From positions 5,198,001 to 5,262,000 of the forward strand of contig NZ_CP061947.1 in the NCBI RefSeq assembly GCF_014838715.1: a stretch of DNA of 64,000 bases, in the 5' to 3' direction. The notes under the pieces were generated by a model, which worked only from the letters and a program-made list of their open reading frames with translations, was not told the origin of the DNA and searched no databases. Positions within the stretch are counted from its first letter, which is position 1. Each line of letters begins with the position of its first letter. This document shows positions 26,589 through 34,883 of this stretch, piece by piece. This DNA comes from Algoriphagus sp. Y33 (GTDB lineage: Bacteria; Bacteroidota; Bacteroidia; Cytophagales; Cyclobacteriaceae). The translations under genes and the position numbers were made by a program.

Positions 26589-27854
26589 TCAATCATTCTT
26601 TGAGGGCTTATTTTGGAAGAAGGTAAAAATCCCATCTTTCGGGTACAAAAGTAATTTCTTATCCAGATTTTGTGAAGAGTATATACTTGATCTGCCGCTG
26701 AAAAGGTAGGCTATCATGCATGCAATTCCCAGAAATATTCCGCTTTCGTATCCAAACAGCTCCATTCCCATCACTGTACATGCCATCGGTGTATTGGTTG
26801 CTCCCGAAAAAACCCCCACAAAACCCATTCCCGCAAGAAGAGCAAGGGGAAGGGGAATCCAAGGGGAAAGTGCATTGCCCAGCGTCGCTCCCGTGAAAAA
26901 TAGAGGAGTGACTTCACCGCCCTTGAATCCTGCTCCCAAAGTAAAACTAGTCAGGCCTGTTTTTGCCAGCCAGTCGTACCAGGGCAGGGGTGTTTCAAAT
27001 GCCTCTACAATCCTTGGAACGCCTAAACCAATGTAGGTAGTATTGTCCGAAATATATACAAATCCCGCTATCAAGAGTCCGCCTATGACCGGACGAAGTG
27101 GAGGATAGGTGATGAAGTTGGAAAATTGATGAGAAAAAAAATGAGTGCTCTGGGCAAATAATCTCCCGGAAAGACCAAAAGCTATTCCCGCCGGAATGAT
27201 CCATAGTAGATTGGCCAAAGTAGGTGGAGGAACTAGGTCAATAGAATAATGGGTATGCCCGACACCAAAAAAAGATGCGCAAACCCAATTGGCCACTAAA
27301 GCTGTCCAGAAGGCTGGAAAGAGTGATTTCCAGCGAATTTTTCTATGATGCATCCATTCTAAGGCAAATATTGCTCCTGCAAGAGGCGTCCCAAATATCG
27401 ATGCAAATCCTCCGGCAACTCCCGCAATTAAAATGATTCTACGATTTTCGGGATTAAGGTGAAAATATTTCGTTAATTGATCAGCAAGAGATCCTCCCAT
27501 TTGCACCGCAGTACCTTCCCTTCCTGCGGATCCTCCAAATAAATGAGTCAAAATCGTCCCAAATAGCACAAGAGGAGTCATTCTGAGGGGAATTGGCTTT
27601 TCTGTTTTGTAGAGCTCATCTAGGAGAAGATTGTTCCCTTTCACAGAATTTTCTCCATAGTGATAATAGCTCCATCCGATCACAAAGCCTGCAATGGGAA
27701 GTAAAGCAATGATCCAGAGATGAGATTCACGATAAGCTGTAGCCCAATTTAATGAGATAAGAAAAACAGCAGAGGCAGCACCGGAAAGCAGACCAACTAA
27801 GAGGCTCAATAGGGTCCAGAGTAGGATGTACCGAAAAATAGAAGTGCTGTTCAA
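26589..27854 (-). CDS. CLC-family anion antiporter, CLC-F (fluoride) type
   Basis: A 421-residue CLC protein with ~10-12 membrane helices. The gating-glutamate loop reads GREGTAVQ (Glu113) rather than the chloride-type GREGP, and the filter loop reads KGNNLLLDE (72-80) instead of GSGIP. GREGT plus an Asn-containing filter are features I associate with CLC-F fluoride/proton antiporters, so fluoride export is the likely role. No fluoride riboswitch is visible upstream. It is separated from ktrB by 27 bases, same strand. Confidence 0.78.
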   Translation of the reverse strand: MNSTSIFRYILLWTLLSLLVGLLSGAASAVFLISLNWATAYRESHLWIIALLPIAGFVIGWSYYHYGENSVKGNNLLLDELYKTEKPIPLRMTPLVLFGTILTHLFGGSAGREGTAVQMGGSLADQLTKYFHLNPENRRIILIAGVAGGFASIFGTPLAGAIFALEWMHHRKIRWKSLFPAFWTALVANWVCASFFGVGHTHYSIDLVPPPTLANLLWIIPAGIAFGLSGRLFAQSTHFFSHQFSNFITYPPLRPVIGGLLIAGFVYISDNTTYIGLGVPRIVEAFETPLPWYDWLAKTGLTSFTLGAGFKGGEVTPLFFTGATLGNALSPWIPLPLALLAGMGFVGVFSGATNTPMACTVMGMELFGYESGIFLGIACMIAYLFSGRSSIYSSQNLDKKLLLYPKDGIFTFFQNKPSKND

Positions 27855-27989
27855 ACTGAGATAATCAATAAGTTAGGCCAAATTAGGAATAGATATTGGA
27901 TTTAGTAAAGTACACCTAGCCTTATATTTGGCAGAGGAGGCCAACTTATTTGGAAGTTCTAAGGTTATCTAAGTATAATTCACCCAACT

Positions 27990-28880
27990 ATGAAAAATAT
28001 TCTTATTTCCGGAGGTTCTGGTCTTATTGGCCAGAAAATTACCCAGCTACTGGAACTGAAAGGATATTCAGTGGCATGGCTTAGCCGATCTCAGCAAAAG
28101 CAAAAATCTTTTCTATGGGACGTAGAAAACCAAAACATAGATCCAGAAGCAGTTGAATGGGCAGATGCCATTATTCATCTGGCAGGTGCCGGAGTTGCTG
28201 AAAAGCGATGGACAGATGAGCGCAAGAAACTTATTCTGGATTCCAGAGTTCGGAGCACCAGGTTGCTGTATAATGCCATTGAGAATGCTACTGCAAAGCC
28301 GAATGCTTTTATCTCTGCCTCTGCTGTGGGCTATTATGGGTTCGATACAGGAGCTTCTCTGATGGACGAAACCCAGGAATCCGGTTCCGATTTTCTCGCC
28401 AAAGTAGTGGTGGCTTGGGAAAATGAAGTGAAGAGAATGGAAGAACTGTATCTGCGCACAGTGATGTTGCGGATAGGAATAGTGCTGGATGCGGAAGGTG
28501 GGGCGCTGGGAGAAATGATGAAACCGCCCATTGCTGCGCCACTCGGAAAAGGTGATCAGTGGATGAGCTGGATTGCTATTGAGGATCTGGCGAGGATGTT
28601 TGTGTTTGCCTTGGAAAAGACTACACTACAGGGTGTATTCAATGCGGTGGGGCCCAATCCTGCAACTAATCAGCAGCTAACCCAAGCCGCTGCCAAAGCC
28701 AAAGGGAAACCTTATGTGGGAATTGGAGTGCCGGGCTTTGTGCTGAGACCTGTGCTTGGAGAAATGGCCGCAATGGTACTCGGAGGCAATCGTGTATCTT
28801 CTCAAAAAATCCAAAAGGCTGGTTTTGAATTTGAATGTCCTGATTTAGTACCTGCACTGAAGTATATCTATAGTGATTGA
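27990..28880 (+). CDS. TIGR01777-family SDR epimerase-like protein
   Basis: A 296-residue extended SDR. GGSGLIG at 8-14 binds the dinucleotide. DAIIHLAGAGVAEKRWTDERKK (~54-75), SASAVGYYG (~107-115, containing a YY catalytic region) and the C-terminal DUF1731 (FVLRPVLGEMAAMVLGGNRV) are typical of YfcH-like proteins. The substrate of this family is unknown, although some members act in heterocyst or cell-division contexts. It is a single gene. Confidence 0.88.
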   Translation: MKNILISGGSGLIGQKITQLLELKGYSVAWLSRSQQKQKSFLWDVENQNIDPEAVEWADAIIHLAGAGVAEKRWTDERKKLILDSRVRSTRLLYNAIENATAKPNAFISASAVGYYGFDTGASLMDETQESGSDFLAKVVVAWENEVKRMEELYLRTVMLRIGIVLDAEGGALGEMMKPPIAAPLGKGDQWMSWIAIEDLARMFVFALEKTTLQGVFNAVGPNPATNQQLTQAAAKAKGKPYVGIGVPGFVLRPVLGEMAAMVLGGNRVSSQKIQKAGFEFECPDLVPALKYIYSD

Positions 28881-28914
28881 ACGAATAAGTTAACAAGTGG
28901 ATTTCAAACGCATT

Positions 28915-29088
28915 TCAAATCCTTTTTCCCCTACCGATCAAAAACCAAAGTATAGTTCCCACGAAGGGTAATAAAATCACAATGATTATCCATATTAATT
29001 TGTCATTTTGATTGGCAAAGTTGCTTATGATCACATCATAGATCGTGAATGCATAAATGGCCAATCCGATTATTCCAAGTCCAAACAT
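28915..29088 (-). CDS. PLDc_N-type small membrane protein 1
   Basis: A 57-residue frame, ATG at 29088, TGA at 28915-28917. It has two hydrophobic helices (~2-24 and ~31-50) with NDKLIWIIIVILLPFVGTILWFLIG, the hallmark of the phospholipase D-nuclease N-terminal (PLDc_N) membrane domain. It aligns to the two longer genes immediately upstream on the same strand and lies 10 bases after the second. The stand-alone domain has no known activity. Confidence 0.75.
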   Translation of the reverse strand: MFGLGIIGLAIYAFTIYDVIISNFANQNDKLIWIIIVILLPFVGTILWFLIGRGKRI

Positions 29089-29098
29089 TTTAAGAGGA

Positions 29099-29320
29099 TT
29101 AAGTTGTTTTTGTACCTTTGCCCATAGCGAGATATACTACCGCCCCGATAACTTGCGCAAAAAGAATAATCACAATCCAGATTATTTTCATATTAGGATC
29201 TTTAAATTCTGACCGCAGGATATCCACCAGACAATAAATCCAAAGGATCGTATAGATAAGGCCAAATAAAAGGAAAATAATACCTCCACCGCCTATATTT
29301 TGAATAAAAAGAAGTGACAT
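29099..29320 (-). CDS. PLDc_N-type small membrane protein 2
   Basis: A 73-residue protein with two membrane helices (~9-32 and ~45-65). The second segment KIIWIVIILFAQVIGAVVYLAMGK is the PLDc_N core, here with Gln in place of the usual Pro. It starts directly after the stop codon of the gene at 29321-29596 (TAA-ATG adjacent), so translation is coupled. It is the middle member of a three-gene tandem. Function unknown. Confidence 0.78.
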   Translation of the reverse strand: MSLLFIQNIGGGGIIFLLFGLIYTILWIYCLVDILRSEFKDPNMKIIWIVIILFAQVIGAVVYLAMGKGTKTT

Positions 29321-29596
29321 TTAGTTGTTTTGTGAAGTATGGTTAGTTGAAAATCCTGGATTAAACTTTCTGAAATTATTTTTGGACCTTCTATTCATAC
29401 TGAGGTATAAAAAAGTCCCAATTACAGGTATAAATAAAATAATAAGAGCCCAGATCAGTTTCATAGGATTTTCTTTGAAATCAGAGCGAACCATATCTAC
29501 CAGGGCATAAATCATAAAGGTGAAATAGCTGATCATCACCGAGAATGTTACTACTTGCCAATAAACTAGCCCATTTCCGGGAGATATTAAATCCAT
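29321..29596 (-). CDS. PLDc_N-type small membrane protein 3
   Basis: A 91-residue protein. Two membrane helices (~12-34 and ~44-65), core MKLIWALIILFIPVIGTFLYLSMNR, then a hydrophilic Asn/Lys/Ser-rich tail. It is the first gene of the minus-strand tandem of three PLDc_N proteins. Nearest relatives by eye are its two neighbours, so the cluster arose by duplication. Confidence 0.78.
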   Translation of the reverse strand: MDLISPGNGLVYWQVVTFSVMISYFTFMIYALVDMVRSDFKENPMKLIWALIILFIPVIGTFLYLSMNRRSKNNFRKFNPGFSTNHTSQNN

Positions 29597-29690
29597 ATGT
29601 TCTCTTCAGTTATTTTTACCATTGAACCAAAATAGCTTTTTTTGCTTAATTAAAGTAGGAATTTAGCCAAAAGTTAACCCCCAAATCTCT

Positions 29691-32246
29691 ATGAAAAAAA
29701 GCCTGCTTTCGCTGCTTTTGTCCTTTTTTACGCTGTATACGTATGCGCAGGTCGACTTGAGCTACTATTTACCAACTGGATATACCTATGACGAATCTAT
29801 CCCTACACCAAAGGAAGTGCTGGGATATGAAGTGGGAGAATGGCATGTGAGCCACGATCAGCTCGTGATGTATATGAAGGCTGTAGCTGATGCATCAGAC
29901 CGGGTGACTTTCGAAGAGATCGGAAGAACCTATGAGAAAAGACCTCAGGTGATGTTGACCATTACTTCTCCTGCCAATCTTGCGAAGATTGACCAGATTA
30001 AGGATGAACGTAAAAAACTTCGTGATGCTGGAGCCACAGTGGATATTGAAAAAATGCCAATAGTAATGTTTATGGGATATTCGGTACACGGGAATGAGCC
30101 TAGTGGAGCCAATGCTGCTCTTTTGGCGGCTTATCATTTTGCTGCCGCAAGGGAAATAGAAGGTGATTTGGACAACATGGTTTTGCTATTGGATCCTGCT
30201 ATTAATCCCGATGGACTCAACCGCTTTGCGTCTTGGGTGAATTCGCATAAGTCATATAACATGAATGGTGATCCAAATAATGTGGAGTTTAGCGAAGCAT
30301 GGCCAAGAGGTAGGACGAACCATTACTGGTTTGACTTAAATCGGGACTGGCTACCTGTTCAGCATCCGGAATCCAGAAACCGTGTTCGGATTTTTCAGGA
30401 ATGGCTTCCTAATATCCATCTGGATTTTCATGAAATGGGAACAAACAGTACCTTCTTTTTCCAGCCTGGCGTACCTGCAAGAATGCATCCCCTTACTCCT
30501 GAGAAAAATTTTGAGTTGACCGAGAAGATTGGAACCTATCATGCGAAGGCCTTTGATAAGATAGGCTCTCTGTATTTTAATCAGGAGAGTTATGATGATT
30601 ATTATTATGGAAAGGGATCAACTTATCCTGATGTCCAGGGGTCGATTGGGATTTTGTTTGAGCAAGCCAGCTCTAGAGGACATTTGCAAGAAAGCGTGAA
30701 TGGTATGTTGAGCTTTCCTTTTACCATCAGAAATCAATTCACAGCTAATCTTTCATCTTTTCAGGCGGCCAAGGAAATGCGCCAAGAATTGAATCAATTC
30801 ATGAAGGGTTTCTACAATGACATTCAAAATGAAGTTGACGCCGACCCAAACAAAGCATATATTTTTGGAAGTATAGGAGACGATGCCAGAAGTTATCATT
30901 TAGCAGATTTGATTCTGCAGCACGACATACAAGTCTTTAGTCTGAATGATGATATCACTGTAAACGGCGCAGACTTTAAGAAAGAGAATTCTTTTATTGT
31001 CCCGGCAGATCAGCCTCAGTACAGATTGATCAAGGCAATGTTTGAGACAAGAAATACATTCACCGATAGCTTGTTTTACGATATATCTGCATGGACGTAT
31101 CCTATGGCTTTCAACTTGGATTACATGGCACTGAACAGTCAGATTCTAAATCTGGCAAGTGTAAATGAAATCACAAAAAGTTCTATTGCGTTGGCTCCGG
31201 GAGAGGTTTTGGGCGATGTGGGTGCATATCAATACGCTATGGAGTGGACGGACTATTATGCTCCTAAGGCCGCCTACAAATTGATGAATGCAGGTTTTCA
31301 GGTTAGAGTCGCAACTGGAGAATTTACAACTGAAGATGCCAAGAGTTTTGGAAGAGGCACTTTATTGATTGGTAAAGGAGACAGTGGACTGGATGATCAG
31401 GCTTTTTATGATAAGCTGTCTGAAATAGCGGCGGAATCTACTGTGGATATCTACGGGCTGACTTCAGGATATACCGGAGGTCTGAATATAGGTTCACCGA
31501 ATATAGTGCCTTTGGATAAACCGGAAATCGCTTTGCTCGTAGAAGGGGGAATAAATAGCTATGAGGCAGGTGAGATCTGGCATTTGTTGGATCAGCGCTA
31601 TGAAATGCCGATCACCTTATTGTCCATGGATAGAATAGGCGGCAATACGCTGGAGAGATACAATGTTATTCTAATGCCTGATGGAAGATACAGTAGTTTA
31701 GGAAAGAGTGGAGCAGCTACACTCAAGTCTTGGGTTACCCGTGGAGGAACGCTGCTGGCAAAAGGAGGAGCTATTCAATTTCTTGCCGAGAATGAAGTTG
31801 GAGATTTTAAGTTTAGAGAAGCAGCTGCCCCTGAAGCGGGATTGCAGAAAAGCTATGCAGACTATGACAATGCAAGAGGTGCAAAAGTGACGGGAGGCGC
31901 GATTTTCAATGCGAAGCTGGATCTGACTCATCCGATTGGCTATGGCTATCTCAATTCAGCTATCCACACATTCAGGAATGACAACTTATTTTTGGAGCCT
32001 TCAGAAAATCCGTATGCAAATCCGCTGGTTTATACAGATAAGCCTTTGGCTTCAGGATACGTTCACCCTTCAAATCTCCCGGGAATCCAGAATGGATCTG
32101 TGATTCAGATTTCGGGTGTGGGAAGAGGACGTGTTGTCGCTTTTGCGGATAATATGAATTTTCGGGCATTTTGGTTTGGGACAAATAAACTTTACATGAA
32201 CGCAATTTTCTTTGGGCAAGTCATCCAAAGTGGTACAACGAGATAA
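29691..32246 (+). CDS. secreted M14-family zinc carboxypeptidase
   Basis: An 851-residue protein with a signal peptide (cleavage near YAQ, residue ~20). The peptidase domain (~50-400) shows the zinc pair His133-x2-Glu136 in HGNEPSG, an Arg-containing RFASWVNSH region, and HLDFHEMG (243-250) supplying the third zinc ligand. The remaining ~450 residues are a beta-rich and Rossmann-like C-terminal region (type-1 glutamine-amidotransferase-like, ALLVEGG...LLDQRYEMP). The combination is common in Bacteroidota; it probably acts in the periplasm on peptides. Confidence 0.85.
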   Translation: MKKSLLSLLLSFFTLYTYAQVDLSYYLPTGYTYDESIPTPKEVLGYEVGEWHVSHDQLVMYMKAVADASDRVTFEEIGRTYEKRPQVMLTITSPANLAKIDQIKDERKKLRDAGATVDIEKMPIVMFMGYSVHGNEPSGANAALLAAYHFAAAREIEGDLDNMVLLLDPAINPDGLNRFASWVNSHKSYNMNGDPNNVEFSEAWPRGRTNHYWFDLNRDWLPVQHPESRNRVRIFQEWLPNIHLDFHEMGTNSTFFFQPGVPARMHPLTPEKNFELTEKIGTYHAKAFDKIGSLYFNQESYDDYYYGKGSTYPDVQGSIGILFEQASSRGHLQESVNGMLSFPFTIRNQFTANLSSFQAAKEMRQELNQFMKGFYNDIQNEVDADPNKAYIFGSIGDDARSYHLADLILQHDIQVFSLNDDITVNGADFKKENSFIVPADQPQYRLIKAMFETRNTFTDSLFYDISAWTYPMAFNLDYMALNSQILNLASVNEITKSSIALAPGEVLGDVGAYQYAMEWTDYYAPKAAYKLMNAGFQVRVATGEFTTEDAKSFGRGTLLIGKGDSGLDDQAFYDKLSEIAAESTVDIYGLTSGYTGGLNIGSPNIVPLDKPEIALLVEGGINSYEAGEIWHLLDQRYEMPITLLSMDRIGGNTLERYNVILMPDGRYSSLGKSGAATLKSWVTRGGTLLAKGGAIQFLAENEVGDFKFREAAAPEAGLQKSYADYDNARGAKVTGGAIFNAKLDLTHPIGYGYLNSAIHTFRNDNLFLEPSENPYANPLVYTDKPLASGYVHPSNLPGIQNGSVIQISGVGRGRVVAFADNMNFRAFWFGTNKLYMNAIFFGQVIQSGTTR

Positions 32247-32263
32247 GTAAACTTCAATAAATT

Positions 32264-32290
32264 AAATCCCGGGCCTTGATCCGGGATTTT
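32264..32290 (+). terminator. intrinsic terminator
   Basis: AAATCCCGG (32264-32272), eight-base loop, CCGGGATTT (32281-32289) plus T. It follows the M14 peptidase gene. Confidence 0.75.
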
Positions 32291-32361
32291 CTGTTTCAAA
32301 TTGTGCTAACTCTTTAATAAAATTTTGCGTAAGCATCCATATTCTATTCTAAAAACATCGT

Positions 32362-33480
32362 ATGAAGACTTCTACCCGATTTTTGATTAGTTCTTTTTTT
32401 TCACTGATATGTTGTGCTGCAATGGCTCAAGACATGAGTTTTGAAGAGTATAATCCCCCTTCCACACTCAAAGTCCCAGAGCATCCGGTGCAGCGGGCTA
32501 AGTTCCCTTTTGTGGATATTCACAGTCATCAAGGAGGGATCAACGAGCAAAGAATCGGAGAACTGATTGCGGAAATGGATGAACTCAATATGGGTGTTAT
32601 GGTAAATTTGAGCGGTAGGGGTTTTGGTCGGGGAGACAGCAATGCACAGCAAGAATACATAAAGGGCATGCTGAAGGAGTTCAATGCCTATGCTCCGGGG
32701 CGGTTTATGGTATTTACCAATTTAAATTTTGCAGGGTTTGGGGATGAGAATTGGACAAGGATAGCAGTTAAGGAATTGGAGGAGGATGTAGCCGCTGGAG
32801 CAAGTGGATTGAAAATTTATAAAAGCTTGGGGTTGAATGTAACTGATATTGAGGGGAAGAGAGTGCCTGTAAATCATCCCGATTTGGATGCTGTATGGGA
32901 CAAAGCCGGAGAATTGGGAATTCCCGTGATCATCCATTCAGCTGATCCTGCCCAATTCTGGCAGCCAATGGATCCTACCAATGAGCGGTGGCTGGAGCTG
33001 AAGACTCATCCAAACCGCCAACGAGGAGCTGATAATCCCGCACCCTTTGAGCAGATTATGGCTGAGCAGCACGATGTGTTTGCGAAGCATCCGGAGACGA
33101 CTTTTATCAATGCGCACATGGGCTGGATGGCTAATGATCTGGAGGCAGCTTCTGCCCACTTGGAGAAATATCCGAATGTAAACTTTGGCATCGGCGCCGT
33201 GATCGCAGAGTTTGGACGGCAGCCGAGAAGAGCGAAGGAATTTTTTGAAAAATACCAAGATCGCGTACTGTTCGGAAAGGATGCTTATAACAAGGAGGAG
33301 TTTTATACTTATTTCCGTGTCCTTGAGACGGAGGATGAGTATTTTCCTTACTACAAAAAGTACCATGCTTTTTGGGCTATGTATGGTCTAGGACTATCTG
33401 ATGAGGTTTTGAAGAAGTTGTATTACAAAAATGCGCTGCGGATTGTACCGGGAATGGACAAGAATGTTTTTCCGGATTGA
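32362..33480 (+). CDS. secreted amidohydrolase family protein
   Basis: A 372-residue protein with a signal peptide (ends CCAAMAQD, ~24). The TIM-barrel amidohydrolase-2 fold shows metal-site segments VDIHSHQGG (~52-60), VIIHSADP (~191-198), INAHMGW (~250-256) and GKDAYN (~308-313). The strict HxH of the first site is HSH. Members include decarboxylases and hydrolases; the substrate is unknown. Single gene after a terminator. Confidence 0.82.
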   Translation: MKTSTRFLISSFFSLICCAAMAQDMSFEEYNPPSTLKVPEHPVQRAKFPFVDIHSHQGGINEQRIGELIAEMDELNMGVMVNLSGRGFGRGDSNAQQEYIKGMLKEFNAYAPGRFMVFTNLNFAGFGDENWTRIAVKELEEDVAAGASGLKIYKSLGLNVTDIEGKRVPVNHPDLDAVWDKAGELGIPVIIHSADPAQFWQPMDPTNERWLELKTHPNRQRGADNPAPFEQIMAEQHDVFAKHPETTFINAHMGWMANDLEAASAHLEKYPNVNFGIGAVIAEFGRQPRRAKEFFEKYQDRVLFGKDAYNKEEFYTYFRVLETEDEYFPYYKKYHAFWAMYGLGLSDEVLKKLYYKNALRIVPGMDKNVFPD

Positions 33481-33494
33481 TGGGGGTGTTTTCC

Positions 33495-33557
33495 CGCAGA
33501 TGGCCGCTGATCTGTCCCGCAGATAATCGCTGATTGAAAACGCTGATCACCGCTGAT
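33495..33557. repeat. three tandem 23-bp repeats built on CGC(A/T)GAT
   Basis: Six CGCWGAT heptamers start at 33495, 33505, 33518, 33528, 33541 and 33551. The spacing alternates 10, 13, 10, 13, 10, a regular 23-bp period. The array begins 14 bases after the amidohydrolase stop. Similar CGCAGAT arrays occur in Bacteroidota intergenic DNA, often near small orphan genes (family knowledge, not checked here). Confidence 0.7.
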
Positions 33558-33680
33558 TTTGGACTTTGTCTGTCTACAGTTCTTTCATCCCCGATTCTTA
33601 TTATGTAAAGCAGCTTGACATAGCATCACGTATATGTAAAGAGAATCGAAAAATCTTTTGACTATGTAAAAAAACTATAG

Positions 33681-33809
33681 CTTTTCTTTACTGCCGCAAA
33701 TTATCTTAATAAGCTGGCAGAAGATGGAGTACTGCGAAAGGAGAAACTGGGCACAGGGAATTACTATGTAAATGAGAAGCTGTTTTCCTTACTTTCAGTT
33801 AGCTCCTAG
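33681..33809 (+). pseudogene. C-terminal remnant of a Fic-family protein
   Basis: After a stop at 33678-33680 the frame reads LFFTAANYLNKLAEDGVLRK then EKLGTGNYYVNEKLFSLL and stops TAG at 33807-33809. This matches the winged-helix C-terminus of bacterial Fic/DUF4172-type proteins (a TA-Y-L-x-L-x-x-x-G-x-L helix and a GxxNxYVN wing). No Fic core (HPFxxGNGR) remains upstream in the 200 bases between here and the CGCWGAT repeats. Confidence 0.6.
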
Positions 33810-33893
33810 CGTAAGGGTTAATGGATTCTGTGTCCGCACAGGTCACAGAAAATTCAACTGGGTAAATTATAGACGAAACAAATAGGCAGATTG

Positions 33894-34715
33894 ATGAGTC
33901 CGATATTCCAAGAAAAGAAGCTCAGAATAAAAGCGACACTAAAATACCTAGTCGTTCTGATTTTGGTATTGCTGGTGACGATCTTTCAGGATTATTTGCA
34001 TTCACGGTACAATGCTTATTCCTTTTATGCCTCAGAATCCTTTCTTTTTAATATGTTCTGGATTCTGATTCTACCGGTGGCCCTTATCTTCAAGAGAGCC
34101 TTTACAAAGAATGCCACTCTGGCCCGAATACATGTGCTATGGGTAAAAAGGATTATTTTCATCCTCCTCGCCTCTTTTTTACACATCCTACTTTTTGCGG
34201 GGATGGTCCATGTGGTTTCTGCACTATTCTATGACCATACCTTTAGCTTTTTCGCAAACCTTAATTATACGATTGCACAGGATTTGTATAAATACTTGCT
34301 GATTTATTCGGTGCTTGCATTGGTGCTGTTGCGTAGGGAGAGCTTGAAAGCTGAAGAAACGGCTAAAATAAACCAGCTGAAACGGATAATTGTGGATTCA
34401 GGAAGGAGTAAAAATGTTATCAAAACCGAAGAGATTTATTATATCAGGGCAGAAGTACCCTACGTTGCTATTCATACTTCAGAAAAGAAATATTTCCAAA
34501 CAACTACGCTCAAGTCAATTTTAGAGCGTCTACCGCCGGAGAAATTTGTAAGAGTTCACAAATCCACGATCATTAATCTCAGTAAAGTAGTGTCGTACAA
34601 ATCACGCTTAAACGGTGACTATGATATCCGGCTATCCAATGAGCAGGAGCTTCGGTTGAGCAGAAATTATCTCGATAACTTCAGGCAGAGATTTACCTCA
34701 CATCAATCGTCTTGA
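33894..34715 (+). CDS. membrane-bound LytTR transcriptional regulator
   Basis: A 273-residue protein. Four predicted membrane helices cover ~10-145, followed by a short linker and a C-terminal LytTR DNA-binding domain (~165-270) with EIYYIRAEVPYVAIHT, FVRVHKSTIINLSKV and LSRNYLDNFRQRF. There is no receiver domain, so it is not a classical response regulator; the membrane part itself would sense the signal. I start at ATG 33894 rather than the TTG one codon before. Target genes unknown. Confidence 0.85.
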   Translation: MSPIFQEKKLRIKATLKYLVVLILVLLVTIFQDYLHSRYNAYSFYASESFLFNMFWILILPVALIFKRAFTKNATLARIHVLWVKRIIFILLASFLHILLFAGMVHVVSALFYDHTFSFFANLNYTIAQDLYKYLLIYSVLALVLLRRESLKAEETAKINQLKRIIVDSGRSKNVIKTEEIYYIRAEVPYVAIHTSEKKYFQTTTLKSILERLPPEKFVRVHKSTIINLSKVVSYKSRLNGDYDIRLSNEQELRLSRNYLDNFRQRFTSHQSS

Positions 34716-34791
34716 GGTAATTTATCCTCTGCTGGGGTGATTTGATTTTTTAGGGGGACGAATTTTTCTAAACTTTTGGAAAAAGCCAAAC

Positions 34792-34883
34792 TATGAAATC
34801 GAGCATGTCGAAGACGACACACACTGGGATGATTATCCCATATGCGAGATTCCATGTGACCATTGAAAAACAATTATAAACAC
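34792..34883 (+). repeat. dispersed leader repeat, copy 2 (before dioxygenase-like gene)
   Basis: Begins TATGAAATCGAGCATG and ends ATTATAAACAC at the base before the ATG at 34884. It is the plus-strand counterpart of the copies before AsmA and ktrA. The internal frame 34793-34879 encodes 28 residues, MKSSMSKTTHTGM...FHVTIEKQL, and stops four bases before the next start, an arrangement suited to translational coupling or to a leader peptide. Confidence 0.7.

Noticed and set aside
27855..27989. Fluoride riboswitch upstream of the CLC gene
   Set aside because: The 135-base region lacks the conserved crcB aptamer blocks on the relevant strand.
33495..33557. CRISPR-like array
   Set aside because: Repeat unit is 7 bp with 3-6 bp spacers and no cas genes.
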